DNA of 64,000 bases from Amyelois transitella (GCF_032362555.1 NC_083511.1:2666001-2730000); one strand, 5' to 3'. Positions 9,130 through 21,446 are shown, counted from the first letter of the stretch. The notes: a model not told the origin generated them from the sequence alone. Numbers and translations are program-made.

Positions 9130-11746
9130 CGATATGACTTCCACATGGTGTGTCAATATTGAAGATAAGAGATGGGATTTCAGAAATAATTAACTTTAAC
9201 ACATAGTTGAACTTTAGTCCTCCAATAAAATGCTTTGACCTTTAAATATTTGTGATAAATTAAATTATATTAATAAAATCACTTGACGCTAAAAATGTTG
9301 TTCTTATTTTACTTTTCCCATTTATCTTCTTCTGCTACGTGAAAAAAATATAACTATGTATTGGTAAAGCTACAAATACCAAGAAATTTTATTTGCATTT
9401 CTCTCTCAGTGTATAAAAAATTGCATTATTAGCTTTATCCTTCCAATCTTTGCACGTTGAATTACATTCGGATAAATTTCGCACTTGCTCAATTTGCCTT
9501 CCGCCTTGTATTTTTAAGTACGCTTCTAAAACCACAGGAAAAGAGGGAATGTCCCGGAACCAATATATACTAAATAAATAAATAATATATGGGAGTTACA
9601 TAGTTCAGTTATCCTCGAAGTAAGTTGGAGACTTTTGTTATATATTTACTAACTGAACGATGCTATATTTTATCATAAATACTTATACCAATTTGACAAT
9701 TATTCAAACAACATGTTTCCTGAAAATGTTGTATATTTATCAATTTTAAAATACATATTACACAATTTTCGAAGACGTCATGACTTTGGATACAAACTAT
9801 AAACCTAGTACTATAGGGCGTCATTCAGAATGAAATCAATTCTACAGTAGGCGACAGAAATACCTTTGGTATAGTAATCTATATTAACAACAATTCATAG
9901 CTTAGTAAATTTTATCAATTACAAGTTAACACAACCGTTCCAAAAGTTACACGCAGATCAACAATTAACCTTAAATTAAATCCAAAATTACTTAACAGTG
10001 GAGAATCAATTTTTTAGGATATTGAATAGGATGAATTCGCGAAAGAATTTCTTATATATATATCAAAATTGGAGGGGTACAGTTATGTACAGAAATAAGC
10101 CAATCAGAGTATGTTTCCATTGAATGAAGAACTTTGATTGGTTTACTACACACAATCATAATATATTATAGCAATACATCATGGCCTCCATGCCAGAATT
10201 ATTGCAAATATAAAAAAAAAGTTTCTAATTGAACAATAAAAAGGTAATATTTAACCTTATTTATTAATAATTGAGCGTCATAATATTTAAGTACAACATA
10301 AGTTTTAACAATTTAAGTTACAATAAAATATCTAATTTGAGATCTCGAAGCCATAATAATAAAATCTTCAATAAACTATCACTGTAAAAAATGCAATAAA
10401 AATAATCACAGCTAACAGACTGATCTTGATTAGAGAAATATTTTGAAGTGGCAATTAAGTATCATTCATATTTAGTTATTATATTTTTTTATTAAAATTA
10501 ATCTGTATCAATCTATGGTTATAATTTTATATTCGAACAAAGTTTTATTTTAATTATGTCGAAAATTATTTCTCTGACCAAAACACTAATCAAGTTAACG
10601 CTTATTGCGATGCTAAAATAATTCTATATTTTAATCTAATACAATTCCAATAAATACCTCTCATAGATTAAAATTCCGTACAAATTGTTATAATGTAATT
10701 ATTTGGTTTAAGAAATTTAGTAAAAATTCGAGTATGTGGCAGTTTTCGTTCGTCGTAGATATTAATCTTTCCATTATTAAATCTTTTAAGAAATTGATTA
10801 CAATCATTTTTATATATTTTTCTTTTTATTTTATTTATTAAAACTATTTTATAGTTGTGCGCTACTATAGTTAACTTTATCCCTAGGATATTTGTGCTAA
10901 CGGTGGTAATGTAATAACTAACATGAAGATAAAATTAGCCTAATTGAGCCTTCACATAATCGCAAAGATTTATCTATAAAATACATTAATGAGCTATTTT
11001 GAAAGTTAGTTGAGAGTGGCTGGAACTTGAGATTCCATATAAGGCTCAATATCTATAGTCTATCTGCTATAGTTCACTTGAGTGAGTAAAGCATCAAAGG
11101 ATAGAATTAAAATATATATATTATATAAAAACGGGAAAAATATTATTCGAGAAATTATTTTATTGCAAGCTCAACAACATCTAAAAGTAGATGTGATATG
11201 ACGAAAATGAGCAAATCTGACTTAGGAGAAAGTTTCATCATTGCCTTTTTCTACACAAGTTTTTTTATGTGAAGACTCAATGGAACAAACAAGATGTTTA
11301 ACATATTTTTTGTCATAAAATTTTCTATTCAACCAATTCATTATACATTATCTTGATTATGGAATGTCTAAATTTTATTAGCGGACTATCTCTATTATTA
11401 TAGTAAAAATGTTTATTTTAATTACATCAAAACAATGAATAGATTAGGGTGCAGATCTAACTAGGATAAAATCATAGTAATTGGTGATAATAAAACTAAT
11501 AAATTTTAGTTAACGATACAAAAATGTAAGGGCCTTGTTAAAATCAAATTGATTTATTGTAAGTGATTTTAGTTATATTTGAGTATAGTTTTATATATAA
11601 AAAAAAAATATTTTGACATATGAAATTTTCATTTCTCACCTCAAAATTCTCATAATTAAAACATTTAACATTAATAGTTAATACAAGTATTTCGGCCGAG
11701 TATTCTAATAAGTCTTATAATAGTCTATATCCTTTAAAAAGCTACA
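9130..11746. other. Intergenic, AT-rich, between convergent Ctr9 and SLC35F
   Basis: This holds the two converging 3' UTRs. No protein-coding exon is recognisable. The one repeat I can identify is a diverged tRNA-SINE 3' fragment in reverse orientation at about 9612-9689 (TCCTCGAAGTAAGTT...ATAAATACTTA). The rest is AT-rich DNA with no visible structure. Confidence 0.6.
9224..9229 (+). terminator. Ctr9 polyadenylation signal AATAAA
   Basis: A canonical AATAAA lies 298 bases after the Ctr9 stop codon and downstream of the 33-bp minisatellite. It is the first clear signal after the stop. Confidence 0.55.
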
Positions 11747-14700
11747 TTAACATGGGTCTTTTGTGTTCTGTGTTCCATTGTGGTAAGGAAGGCTACCATT
11801 AGGAACAGTTTGAGGGCCGCCAAGGAAGGAAGTGAAAGTTGTGTCCCGACTCATCGGCGGTTCTAAACCTTCAATCGGTATGCAATCCAATGTCGGAACT
11901 GTATATTCCCTGTAAAAAGAAGTTTGATTTTTATCAAAAGAGTAACTAAATTTCATTATCCTCTTGGCTTTAGACCTGGTTGCGTCCTCACCTCTCAAGA
12001 GAAGAGCACTGGATCAGCCTGTGACTATGAATGAATGGATAAATCAGGTGTTTACACAAACTCCTAAAATGTTAAAAATCTCCCTTCTGACCTTTGTAAC
12101 ATTTAAGGGGAGCTTAACTCAGTTTAGACTATGGCTACACACCCAGTTGTTTAGTTTCTCCATCAAAAGTTTATAATCTGACATTAGCCAGATTATAAAA
12201 AGCAATCTGTAAACCCGAGCACACAAAAAGCAGATCAGAAGCAGCACAGTTTGAAAGCGCGCCCACGCCTACTTGCAATACAAGAATCTCTTCAAATTGG
12301 CTACACTGCGGCGCGGTGACAGAGCAGTTCGTCCGCGGGCCCGTGTTTCAATTCAATTTATTTCAACTTTGAGCGGGCCCACATTTGCATTTTTTTTTAG
12401 CGTAGGTACAGGTACAGGTAGTTAGGTAAAGTCTTGAAACGGGACATCAATAGTTTATCGCGCGATGAGAACGTCTTCGCGCGTGGCATGCTAGCCTGAA
12501 AGGTTAAAGGCTCACTCACATAGACACGTTGTCGTGCGAGTGCACGGCGTCGCTGACCAGCTGCGGGAGGCGCTCGGGCGGCGCGGCCGGCGGCGCGCGC
12601 GCGCGGCTGCTGAACAGGAACACCCCCACCATCGCCAGCAGGTACGACAGGAAGTACAGCGCGTGGAACTGGTGGGGTAATATTTTAATTTTTTTTTTTT
12701 AATTTGGTTTGGATCTCAGAATGTTAACATATTATATATTTTGCTAACACAATAATAACTGAAGAGCTGGAGAATTTGTTTAGATCTAGACTATTCTTGA
12801 AACTAATAACAGGAAATGAAGTGACAATCTTAAGACCAAATTTCATTCATCATTTAGAATGAGAAATCATTATATTTATCTATTGATATAGAAATTGCAA
12901 TGTTTATAGTGCTCAAATTGGCCTGTGCTGAGAAAACAGTAAATGATTAACTAACTACCTGATTAAATAACTAACTGGTTCAGCAAAGGCAAATAATGTG
13001 TGAATACTTAAGAAAAAATAGAAACATACCTTAAACTGAAAAATGTACATCCCAGCGATGAGAGTGTAATAATCGGCTGACAGGAATGACAAATGTAGAA
13101 TAATCGATCCGGCGTCTCTAAGCATCAAACATTGTAACACCTGAAATATTGTTTGTATAAACCAATAGACACATATCTGAATCAGGGTGTCCATTTCCAA
13201 CCAGTTAAAAACAATCAGCTCATGGAATTCTAAGAAGAATGTTTGAACGGCTGACAGCGTGGCTCCAATAATACCTAATGATGAGAGGTAGTCAGTGCAA
13301 GAATAGGTTTTGAGCATCATTTCTTGGAGAACTGTGACCATGGCATACAGCAGAGAGCCGCCCAGACATAGCATGTCTCCGACCAGTTGGTTTCTCCCTG
13401 CAAATTGACAAATAGATCAATACTGTGTTGCTAGAAAAAATTGGGTTCCTACCATAGTAACCAATATAGCTATTCATTAATTGTAAAAGATTATGGAATA
13501 TGGTCAGTAGGGTGTCCCGTCATTGTATGAAAAAAAAAATTTTTTAAGCTACTCTATTGCAAGAGGTGTCAAAATTTGCGTAATTCTATAGACTATACAA
13601 ATATAGTAAAAATATTTGAATTGCGTGTCGTCTTTAGGGTTCTACCACACTTGAAAGTTTACAAAATTTTATATTTTACCATTATGATCTTATACACCTG
13701 AAATAAAATAAAAATCAAGTTACTAAGTTGTTATATTTATTAAAAACAGTGAAATAAGGTACAAGAAAACAACCGAAACAAAACTGAAGCTGTAAATTAA
13801 AACAGACAGTTAAAAATAAAATTTATTCTTGTGTGCAAAATTTGGCATTTCTGCTCGAGATTGTAACCTGTTTCGTGTAAATCTATCTCTAGAAGAAGCG
13901 TCCATTACACTTTGAGAGTCATCTGTAACTAGTTTAACACATCTATCAACAGATTGTGAGTGACAAGGGAAGTCCAGAAATTCTGTCATGGTTTGAAGGT
14001 CTTCTTTACAAATATGTGTGGCGGCGGTGTAACCTGACATTCATGCCACACAATAATATCGGTGTTAGCAGAAATGTTCACTTTTGGTGTTTTAAAAATC
14101 CTGCGTTTAGTGCTTTAAATTTCTCTAGCTTTTAATATTTTTCGCACCCCTAGCTGCGAGAGCGAGCTGATTTCTCTCTCATCGAACAACATACTGACAA
14201 GAAGTTTTTCTGGGTGCGCAAAAAAGCGTTTCTTTTGATAACAGAATCGACAATAGAACTCTGGTTGTCGGGTAAAAATCCATAAATATCCATTTGATAA
14301 ATATGGCACCGTCCTAAAAAGATTTCTTTTGCTTGATTAAAAACCACATAGGAGCATATACTTTAACCACGTAGTTTACAAGTAATATCAAATTTTCTGA
14401 TGGATTAACAGTACTTACAAGTAAAGTCTTAATATACGGTTCGCAGAAGTAAGCCATCTTGAATGTGCCATTTTACCAGGTTGACGATTTGCTAACTCAC
14501 GAGAACAGGATCCAGTTGACACAGCCTGACAGATCTCATAAAGATATTTTTGTTCAGTACTTAGTTCATCCACAACATCTATTGGCAAGTCAGGTAAATT
14601 GTTCGCCACCGCACTAAAAGACACCATCGCTTTATTTTCGCAACCAACTAATTGTTTTCCAAGAGGTCAAGAATACTCCCTAGGGCCCGAAATACAACCA

Positions 14701-17464
14701 TCTAAGGTTAAAAACAAATGACGGAGGGGTAATTCATTGGCATGAAGCATACAAATACACCACTGCAACGGCCTATTCAAATACTGCTCTAAATATTGTA
14801 TCACGCCACCCTTCCAACCAGTGTTAGTCGCAGTTCCATCACATCCAAAGCATATTATCACATCAGCTAAAGTCAAACCATGAGCTTCTAATAGATCTGT
14901 GATTAAAGTAACAATTCCTTTTGCAGTGCCACGACTTGGCGTTGTATGTCCCAAATAATTTGATCCTGGTTCTGCTAAAACTGAAATATGCTCTTCTAAA
15001 ACTTCTTTACGATGGTAACGATCTCCTTTTTTCCCATTTAACAGGGTCTTGTCTTTTCGACCATCAAAATAAATACCCCTTATATCAATACCCTTAACAT
15101 TTTTGGAAGCTTCTGTACGAAATTTAGATACAGCTCTGTGAATTTTGTTTTTATCGACAACCAAGTATTATCTTCGGCAGAAACCAAGCCGACGACAGCC
15201 AAAGCTGTAGAAACTACAGCTACATTTACAAGCAGCAACGTCAAAAAGCTTCTCAGATAATTCTAAAAATAACTTAACTTTTGTTTTCAAAACTGTCTAT
15301 TTGCTTGCTTTTGGGGTGTCTTTTTAAATTGAGGTACTTCTCGTAATACGACTTCAGCAATTGAGACTTCAGAATTTGATAATTAATCACGTCTTTTATA
15401 GTTGATAGCTGTCGGTCATTAATTTCTTGGTATGGTCCCAATAAATCACATCTAGTATCACTACGCCTCGAACTCATTATTAATATCACCTTATTAGTAC
15501 TATAGCAATAACTTATTTACTTCAAAAGCAATAAAAATCGCTTAGACTTGTTGGAAACACTAGCTAGTTGAGTCATGAAAATGCTTGAAATAAGTTGAAA
15601 CTTGAATGCATCCGCAGGTTGAAACTTGACAAATTCGAAGCCGCTAGTATCACGTTTTTACTTGTAAATCAATGTATTGTGTGTATTGCATATAACAAAA
15701 CATCAAAACTTATATATTTATTATTTTTTACGCTCATTACCAAGAATGCAAGATTGCCACAAAAATGCCAATTTCTGAAAACTTTGACGGTCGGTAGAAC
15801 CCTAAAGATATCGTATTATATTTTTTTTTATATTTTTGTAGTAATCTACGATTAATTACGCAACTTTTAAGATGTCTTGCACTAAAGAAATAAAAAAAAA
15901 ATTTTTTCGGGACACCCTAATGGTCAGTGAAGTTTTTTCTTGATCTTACAATCAGTCCTGTTGACTATAAGCAGATGTGATGTGGAGCACAGACAATGAA
16001 ATCAAAAAAATCTTGAATAGCTCCTGATTGAGCTATCAGAAAGGGTCTTTTAGTATTTGTGACAACAAATTACTGTCTGTATAAAAGAGGAACTTTTCTA
16101 CGTTAACTTAAATTATTTTGCTAACTTAAAATAGAAAAAATGATTGTTGAGAGTGCATACCATCAGTAGGAGCACCTTCAACATCTGCCCAGACCACGCA
16201 AACAACAGCCATTAGTCCCAACGTAGCCCCGGCCACATGAGCCACTCCAAGCCGCTGTCCGCGCCAAGCGCCGCCGACGAGCGCTGCGCCTACACCGCTA
16301 CACGCGAGCAGCTGTCAACTTAGCACGGACGTGTATCTCTGAGAGAGAATCAACAGGTAACCAGCTTCCACGTCTATTATGGAAGCAATCACGACTATCC
16401 ACCATCCTCTGAAATAAACATGAATCTTTTGATGGCAATTCATATTTTTAAAAAAGGTAAAAATGTGACCCTATCACTAAGCCTCTTCTGTCGGTCTGTC
16501 CATCCGTCTGTCTGTCACCAGGCTATATGTATATATCTTATAAATTGTGATAGATAGAAAGCTGAAATTTTCACAAATTGTGTTTTCGTTGCTGCTTTAA
16601 CAAAATACACAAAAAATTACATTAAGAAGGTATTGTACATTGTTGTGTGTGTGTGTGTTATTTAGTATTTTTGGCTCAACAATAATAATGGTAACAGGTA
16701 GGTAGAGGCTTAAATTTTTTACAGAATATTTATTTGTATAGTACTTTTTTAAATAAATAATTTATTTCAGCAAACAGGTAGAATAATGGCTTGGCATTTG
16801 GGGTAAAACTCTTGAAACGGGCCACCGCCGGAGAGGGATGGGGAGGGGGGATGGGGGAGGGGGTAACACGCCCCTCCAGTGACCCCCCCTTGCCGGAAGC
16901 CTATAGTTTATGTTTTGTTGTTTGTCAATTCATAACTGGTTTTTATATAATTTTTTTAGGAGCATTTACATACATATACTGCTTGCATTTTTATGATGGT
17001 GGAAAACAATACTATTCAATTATGAGTCAGTAAAAATATTCTTAGTAAATTATAGTGGTTTAGAGTAATTATTGCATTTGAGAAATCAGAAGGATGAACA
17101 TAAGAAATATCAATAGATGTCTTACTTTTGCATTGGTTTTAGTCCATCGCAGAACGTCGCAGGGGTAAATAGCACGAACAGAAAAACATACGAAATAACT
17201 TGTTGGGCTGAAATCGGAAACTGCCAAGTAGCACTTTGAAGCAGTGTCGTCAAAATACATTTCCCACTCAGTAGAAGAGAAAGCACTTGCCCTAACAATA
17301 TACTTCGCCAAACTTTCCTACAAACATAAAAGGTAACGTGAACATTCAGACCAAAAGAAAACATAGAACTTATTAAAATTATAAAAAGAAATACAATATA
17401 CTGACCATCGCCCTAGTTCAGAAAAATAAGCTTCGACTTTTTCACTGAACATTGTCCCTTCCAT
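11747..17464 (-). CDS. SLC35F1/F2-type solute carrier with one in-frame TGA (6 exons)
   Basis: This is a nucleotide-sugar-transporter-like membrane protein of the SLC35F (DUF914) family; its substrate is not settled by sequence. Exons in order: 17464-17406 (ATG 17464), 17317-17126, 16408-16161, 13397-13030, 12668-12520, 11909-11747 (TAA). All junctions keep phase and give 393 codons, close to family length. Family landmarks: ILLGQVLSLLLSGK (residues about 25-38), IIDVEAGYLL near 94-103, LLYAMVTVLQEMM and LSFLSADYYTLIAGMYIFQFK. Several hydrophobic helices are obvious and the C-tail is cytosolic-like. Codon 115 is TGA (16317-16315), at the family's SVQLLDC position, where this copy reads S-stop-QLLACSG. 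Everything after it is conserved, so this is a recent nonsense change, a sequence error or readthrough. Intron 3 hosts a hAT-like transposon. Confidence 0.88.
12520..12668 (-). other. GC-rich exon 5 of the SLC35F gene
   Basis: It encodes FHALYFLSYLLAMVGVFLF, then an Ala/Pro/Arg-rich linker. The centre is almost pure G+C (CGGCGCGGCCGGCGGCGCGC) within an AT-rich locus. Acceptor CCACCAG and donor ATGTGAGT fit the neighbouring exons. Confidence 0.8.
13508..15919 (-). mobile_element. hAT-like DNA transposon, decayed (2.4 kb, 8-bp target duplication)
   Basis: A perfect 12-bp terminal inverted repeat TAGGGTGTCCCG lies at both ends, each next to an A/T tract. It is flanked by an exact 8-bp duplication ATGGTCAG (13500-13507, 15920-15927). 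The TIR start (TAGGG) and 8-bp duplication fit hAT, although other 8-bp superfamilies are not excluded. It sits in intron 3 of the SLC35F gene in the same orientation. Confidence 0.88.
13810..15489 (-). pseudogene. Broken transposase-like gene of the hAT-like element
   Basis: Coding remnants read right to left: 15477-15274 (MSSRRSDTRCDLLG..), 15164-14667 (the best block, with YFDGRKDKT, CDGTATNTGWKGG and LHANELPLRHLF), 14666-14415, about 14347-14115 and 14040-13810. Visible lesions are a frameshift near 15275, an in-frame stop near 15170 and an in-frame TGA at 14669-14667, with further frame changes downstream. The D-containing FDGRKDKT and CDGT motifs suggest a DDE-type nuclease core (inference). 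The family occurs as predicted proteins in many arthropods, to my recollection. It is not expected to be active. Confidence 0.7.
16835..16863 (+). other. G-quadruplex-prone G-tract
   Basis: Five runs of three to six G separated by one or two bases (GGGATGGGGAGGGGGGATGG, then GGGAGGGGG) lie in intron 2 of the SLC35F gene, on the strand opposite its transcript. Confidence 0.6.
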
Positions 17465-18805
17465 GACTTATTATGTAGTTATTATTTGGGTTAGATTTTT
17501 AATAATTGAGTAATTATTTCTGGAATTGCAAAATTAATAAACATGTCCATATTTCGTAGTAGAAAAACAAATTGCACAGGGCAGGAAGACGAACACGGCC
17601 ACTAAAGCAAAGCAAACGTCAGGCAGTACTATATTTTTGTCAGTTCGGTTTGGCATTGACACTATTGATGTAAACACAGAATTGTTTATTTTTTTCCTTT
17701 CTCACTCGGACAGGCTAACACCAAATACCGCATGCTGCAATTATGGAATTTAGTAACACGTTTAATGGAAAGGAGATTTTACAATTATACCCTAAAAAAA
17801 CCTAGAAACCCTTTTCGCTAAACCAGTTACAATATTCATAGTTTCTTGAAATCATAAAATAATAAAAAACGGCGATTTCGTATGAATACAGAAGTGTCTC
17901 ATTCATATAAATGTAATTCAGAACGTTATTACAGCTAATCCGCACATATCAGTGTCAGCACGTTCCATGCTTTAGTTCCATCGGTGTCAATGAAAAATTA
18001 TATTGTTGCATACATTTAGTACAACGCTATCCGTACTCTTCAATGATACTGACAACGGCCGGCACTGTCACTGACAAGTACGGATGGTCGTACAATTTCG
18101 TGAAATTTTTGCAGTTTACTGTTACTTAAGCATTAGATACTTAACCGTTCCCGGGACCAATAGAAAAAAGAATAGGATCACTCCAACTCTTTCGCCGTGG
18201 ATGTCGTAAAAGGCGACTAAGGGAAAGACTTATAAACTTGGGATTCTTCTTTTAGGCGACAGCAGCAAACAGCTAAACGTGTACATTTAGTTTATAAGCC
18301 TATCCCAAGTTTGTAAGCCTATCCCTTAGTCGCCTTTTACGACATCCTTGAGGAAGAGATGGAGTGGCCCTATTCTTTTTTCTAATGGTGCCAGGAACCA
18401 CACGGCAAACATAGTGTCAAAATAAAAAGTATTTTTAAGACTGTTGGCTCTGTCTACCTCGCAATAGACGGTATTTGTATATAGATAGTTAAGACTAGCG
18501 AGTCTTAACATTACTAAACATTGGCACGCGGGGTACGCTCACACGTTTTCATTAACGGCTTATATACGTTTGTGTCCGAATCTGAAGTAAATCTCAGAAA
18601 AACTATGTCGAGGGTCATTTTGTTTTGACACATGACATTGACATTTGATATGACATCTGCTTTGCATCAAGAAGCATCAAGCTATAATTTCTGTTTGTTG
18701 TTTTTCTTTGTTTTGATTTGAAATTTTGAACGATTATTAAATATTACAAAAAAATTTTGAACCTTAAATTGTAGATACATTCATTACAGTTAGGTCTGAA
18801 ACAGA
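17465..18805. other. Intergenic between divergent SLC35F and THOC7
   Basis: This must contain the promoters of both flanking genes, but no TATA box or initiator stands out. Its middle holds an inverted pair of element B copies (18144-18245 and 18303-18414) plus a tail piece to about 18480. Confidence 0.5.
18144..18414. repeat. Inverted pair of element B copies
   Basis: The left arm runs from CCGTTCCCGGGACCAATAG to AAACTTGGGATTC. The right arm is its reverse complement, ending GGTGCCAGGAACCACACGGC. The arms are about 100-115 bp with a spacer of roughly 55 bp and could fold into a long hairpin in DNA or RNA. Confidence 0.75.
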
Positions 18806-19618
18806 ATGGCTGATGGTAATAAATTTTGATGAAGTATATAAATCATAATCATGACTGGTTTTCCTGTATCGTCTGTTACAAAATGACTTTGTTTCTCTGT
18901 TGTTACAGAAGATGTTATCCGAAGAAGACTACTTATTGACGGAGATGGTACTGGTGATGACAGAAGGCTGAATGTTTTATTGAAAACCTTAATAAAATGG
19001 TGTAACAGTTCTGATGACAAACCTGAAGAGAGGTTAGAATTTGTTTACTTATAACCTAGTAAATATGTACTATATATAGCAGTATCATTGCTGCGCCTTT
19101 GAGGGAGTTAGTAGTTCTTTTACAATATTTTTTTTAATTTCAGTAAAGCAACACATGACAGAATGCTTGCTCAAATAGCTCAGTGTGAGTTTGCTGTGAC
19201 AAAATCACAGCTTGGTTCTGAAATGATGGCCGCTGAGCTAAAAAGTTATGAAGAATTATCAAAAATACTTGAAACTGGTATTGAAGTGGCTAAAGGGAAC
19301 ATTGAAAAAAGTAAGGCAGATCTTGCACAGGCCAAGACAGTGCGTAAGAACCGTATAGAATATGATGTGTTAGCCAAAGTTATCAGTGAACAACCAGATA
19401 GGAAGGAGACATTAGAGCGTTTGAGTACTTTGAAAACGGAACTGAGTAGCTTAGAGGCTACGAAGCACCAATTGGAGAGCAGATTAGCATTGAGAAAGAA
19501 ACAGTTCCACGTATTGGTGACATCTATACATCAGTTACAAGCACTGTTGGACGAACCTGATGATGTGGAGCCCATGTCTGATGATGTTGAAATGAAAGAA
19601 GTTGAAAGTACAACATAA
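18806..19618 (+). CDS. THOC7: THO complex subunit 7
   Basis: THOC7 is a coiled-coil subunit of the nuclear THO/TREX complex, which couples transcription to mRNP packaging and export. Exons 18806-18815 (ATG, 10 nt), 18909-19032 and 19144-19618 (TAA 19616-19618) join in phase to 202 residues, about the length of animal THOC7. The N-terminus reads MADEDVIRRRLLIDGDGTGDDRRLN, a typical THOC7 start. The central and C-terminal regions are helical and heptad-like (LKSYEELSKILETGIEVAKGN, EYDVLAKVISEQPDR, LSTLKTELSSLEATKHQLE), with an acidic tail. The very short first coding exon is supported by donor GTAATA and the conserved next exon. AATAAA is at 19642-19647. Nothing is disrupted. Confidence 0.94.
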
Positions 19619-19641
19619 TTTGTAGTAATATTTGTAAGTGG

Positions 19642-19647
19642 AATAAA
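19642..19647 (+). terminator. THOC7 polyadenylation signal AATAAA
   Basis: A canonical AATAAA lies 24 bases after the THOC7 stop codon, consistent with a short 3' UTR. Confidence 0.7.
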
Positions 19648-19649
19648 AT

Positions 19650-20598
19650 TTCTGTACATTATTTTCTTCTTATTACAAGCAGTTTCTGTTCTGCAGTTCC
19701 TGAAATCAGATTAATATTAATCCTAACCCAATCAATCTGCTACATTCTAATCTAGATCTGCATTGGTCATACCTTAACACTGCGAGTTACATAGTTTGAT
19801 AGCACTTATATTGTCAAAGACTTGTAGTATGATGATCATTTTAAAAGCCAGAATAATTGGAATCTATTTCAAATACCTACCAATAATAGGTATGAAGAAG
19901 TAAAATTTTATCAAAATGCTTTTATTTTGTAAAGAATTTCAATCTTATAGTAAAATTTAACTCTTAAAAGATTTTATGTAACTTTCACATTAGTAAAAGA
20001 TCTGTATATTGACACTAAAAGACTCATTTTATGTTAATTTAAATGGTTCATTGTAGAAAATTATAAATAAAATTTAAAAGAATAAGCAGTCCCCCAAATT
20101 TGCAGCATGTAAGCGGGCAATACATGCTGTCTGATGTTACAAAAAGTGTGAAACTTACCCTTTGGGGCTTGGAGTAAATGACGGCCTAGTTTGAAAATAG
20201 GAACACATGAGATGTGGATGAGAGTAAAGTCAGTCAATAAGATGATTAAAATTAATTAATGAAGTCATCAAAAATTTATGAATAAATTTATTAGTATTTA
20301 ATTCATATTTTTTATTCTTTTTATAAATTTTCTGCTATTGCATGACTGCTAGGCATAAATACGTAGTTTAATCCCCAAAGCGCGAGTTTGTCTAAGCAAA
20401 CTCTACAAGGTTAGTCTACCTACTATTTACGACAAAAATGTCTCATTCAAAAGTCAATATAACACTATTCAATTATTAATTTTTCTACCTGCGGAACGTA
20501 CAGTCGGGTGGGAAAATGCCCAATCACGAATTCTCTTCACAGGGTCGTACATCAGAATGTTAATTTCTTTTAAGGCGCTACAATACAGCCCTGCTTAG
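19650..20598. other. Intergenic, no recognisable feature
   Basis: This is AT-rich sequence between THOC7 and the unknown exon pair. No coding similarity, tRNA-like fold or repeat family was recognised. Confidence 0.5.
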
Positions 20599-21446
20599 AT
20601 CATTAAGCGGGTCTTACAGACACTTTTGTTCTTGGGAAGACATCTTCGGCTTCTAGCGTCAGTGCTTTCGTTTCTCGCTGTAGAGTATCTTCTCCATATA
20701 CCTTATTATATTGAAGAATATCCGCCGTATCTGTCTCAAATGATTGCGGCATTTTGTGAGGTTTTCACCGATGACAGTCAGTTAGGTAAGCTAAATTATA
20801 AAGATATTAGATAAACGTGGCTCAAAATGCGTAAAATGAAAAATGCCGTTAATTTTATATAAAATCCTCTCTTAATGCATCCCTAGACCATATAAGAAAC
20901 CTATAGTCCATTTCTTTAGGTACTTAAGATGAGAAAATAAAGGTAAGCAATCTACACACACCTTTTTGTTGAAAAACGTTACGGTTAACGTAATATAATA
21001 AACTCTTAACAAACAAGTCACCAACAAAGTCGCCTTTGTTATCGCCAGTACCATTTATCCAAAAGTAAAGTTTTTAACGCGCAAGTCCGGATCGCAGCTC
21101 GCGTTCTTCAGCAGAGTTGGGCGGTCGTCGCGGCGGTGACACGCGATACTCGCCACGCGACGTCTCCTACTCGGCGAACATGCCTTCTTGGTGGGACTAT
21201 TTACACTTCAACCGTCAGTACCACAACAAGAGGAACTTGGAGGAAGGGTTATTCCAAATCGCCTCGCAGACTTGCAACATATTGGTGAAAGTAAACAATA
21301 CTAATAACATCAACCTGACGAGGAATAATAGAAGCGATGAGTACGGCTGTGCCGGGCCCCCTAAGCAGGGGAAGAGCTCGATGCAGGTCTGCGTCCCCAA
21401 GTACAGGAAGAATTCTATAACGTCGGGCTGCAATCCGGGACTCTCG
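20599..21446 (+). CDS. Unrecognised gene, two compatible exons (partial)
   Basis: Exon 21115-21446 is open throughout and ends at a good donor (TCG/GTGAGT). It contains MPSWWDYLHFNRQYHNKRN, an Asn-rich stretch (NNTNNINLTRNN) and four Cys spread over its second half. A preceding open segment, 20599-20785, ends at TTAG/GTAAGC and joins it in phase (phase 1, acceptor TTCTTCAGCAG). It is hydrophobic at first (LLFLGRHLRLLASVLSFLAV), then acidic. No in-frame ATG starts the first segment, so a further 5' exon is needed, or translation begins at the ATG at 21180. No downstream exon was found before the repeat-rich region. I do not recognise the family. It could be a rapidly evolving insect protein or a pseudogene. 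Confidence 0.4.
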
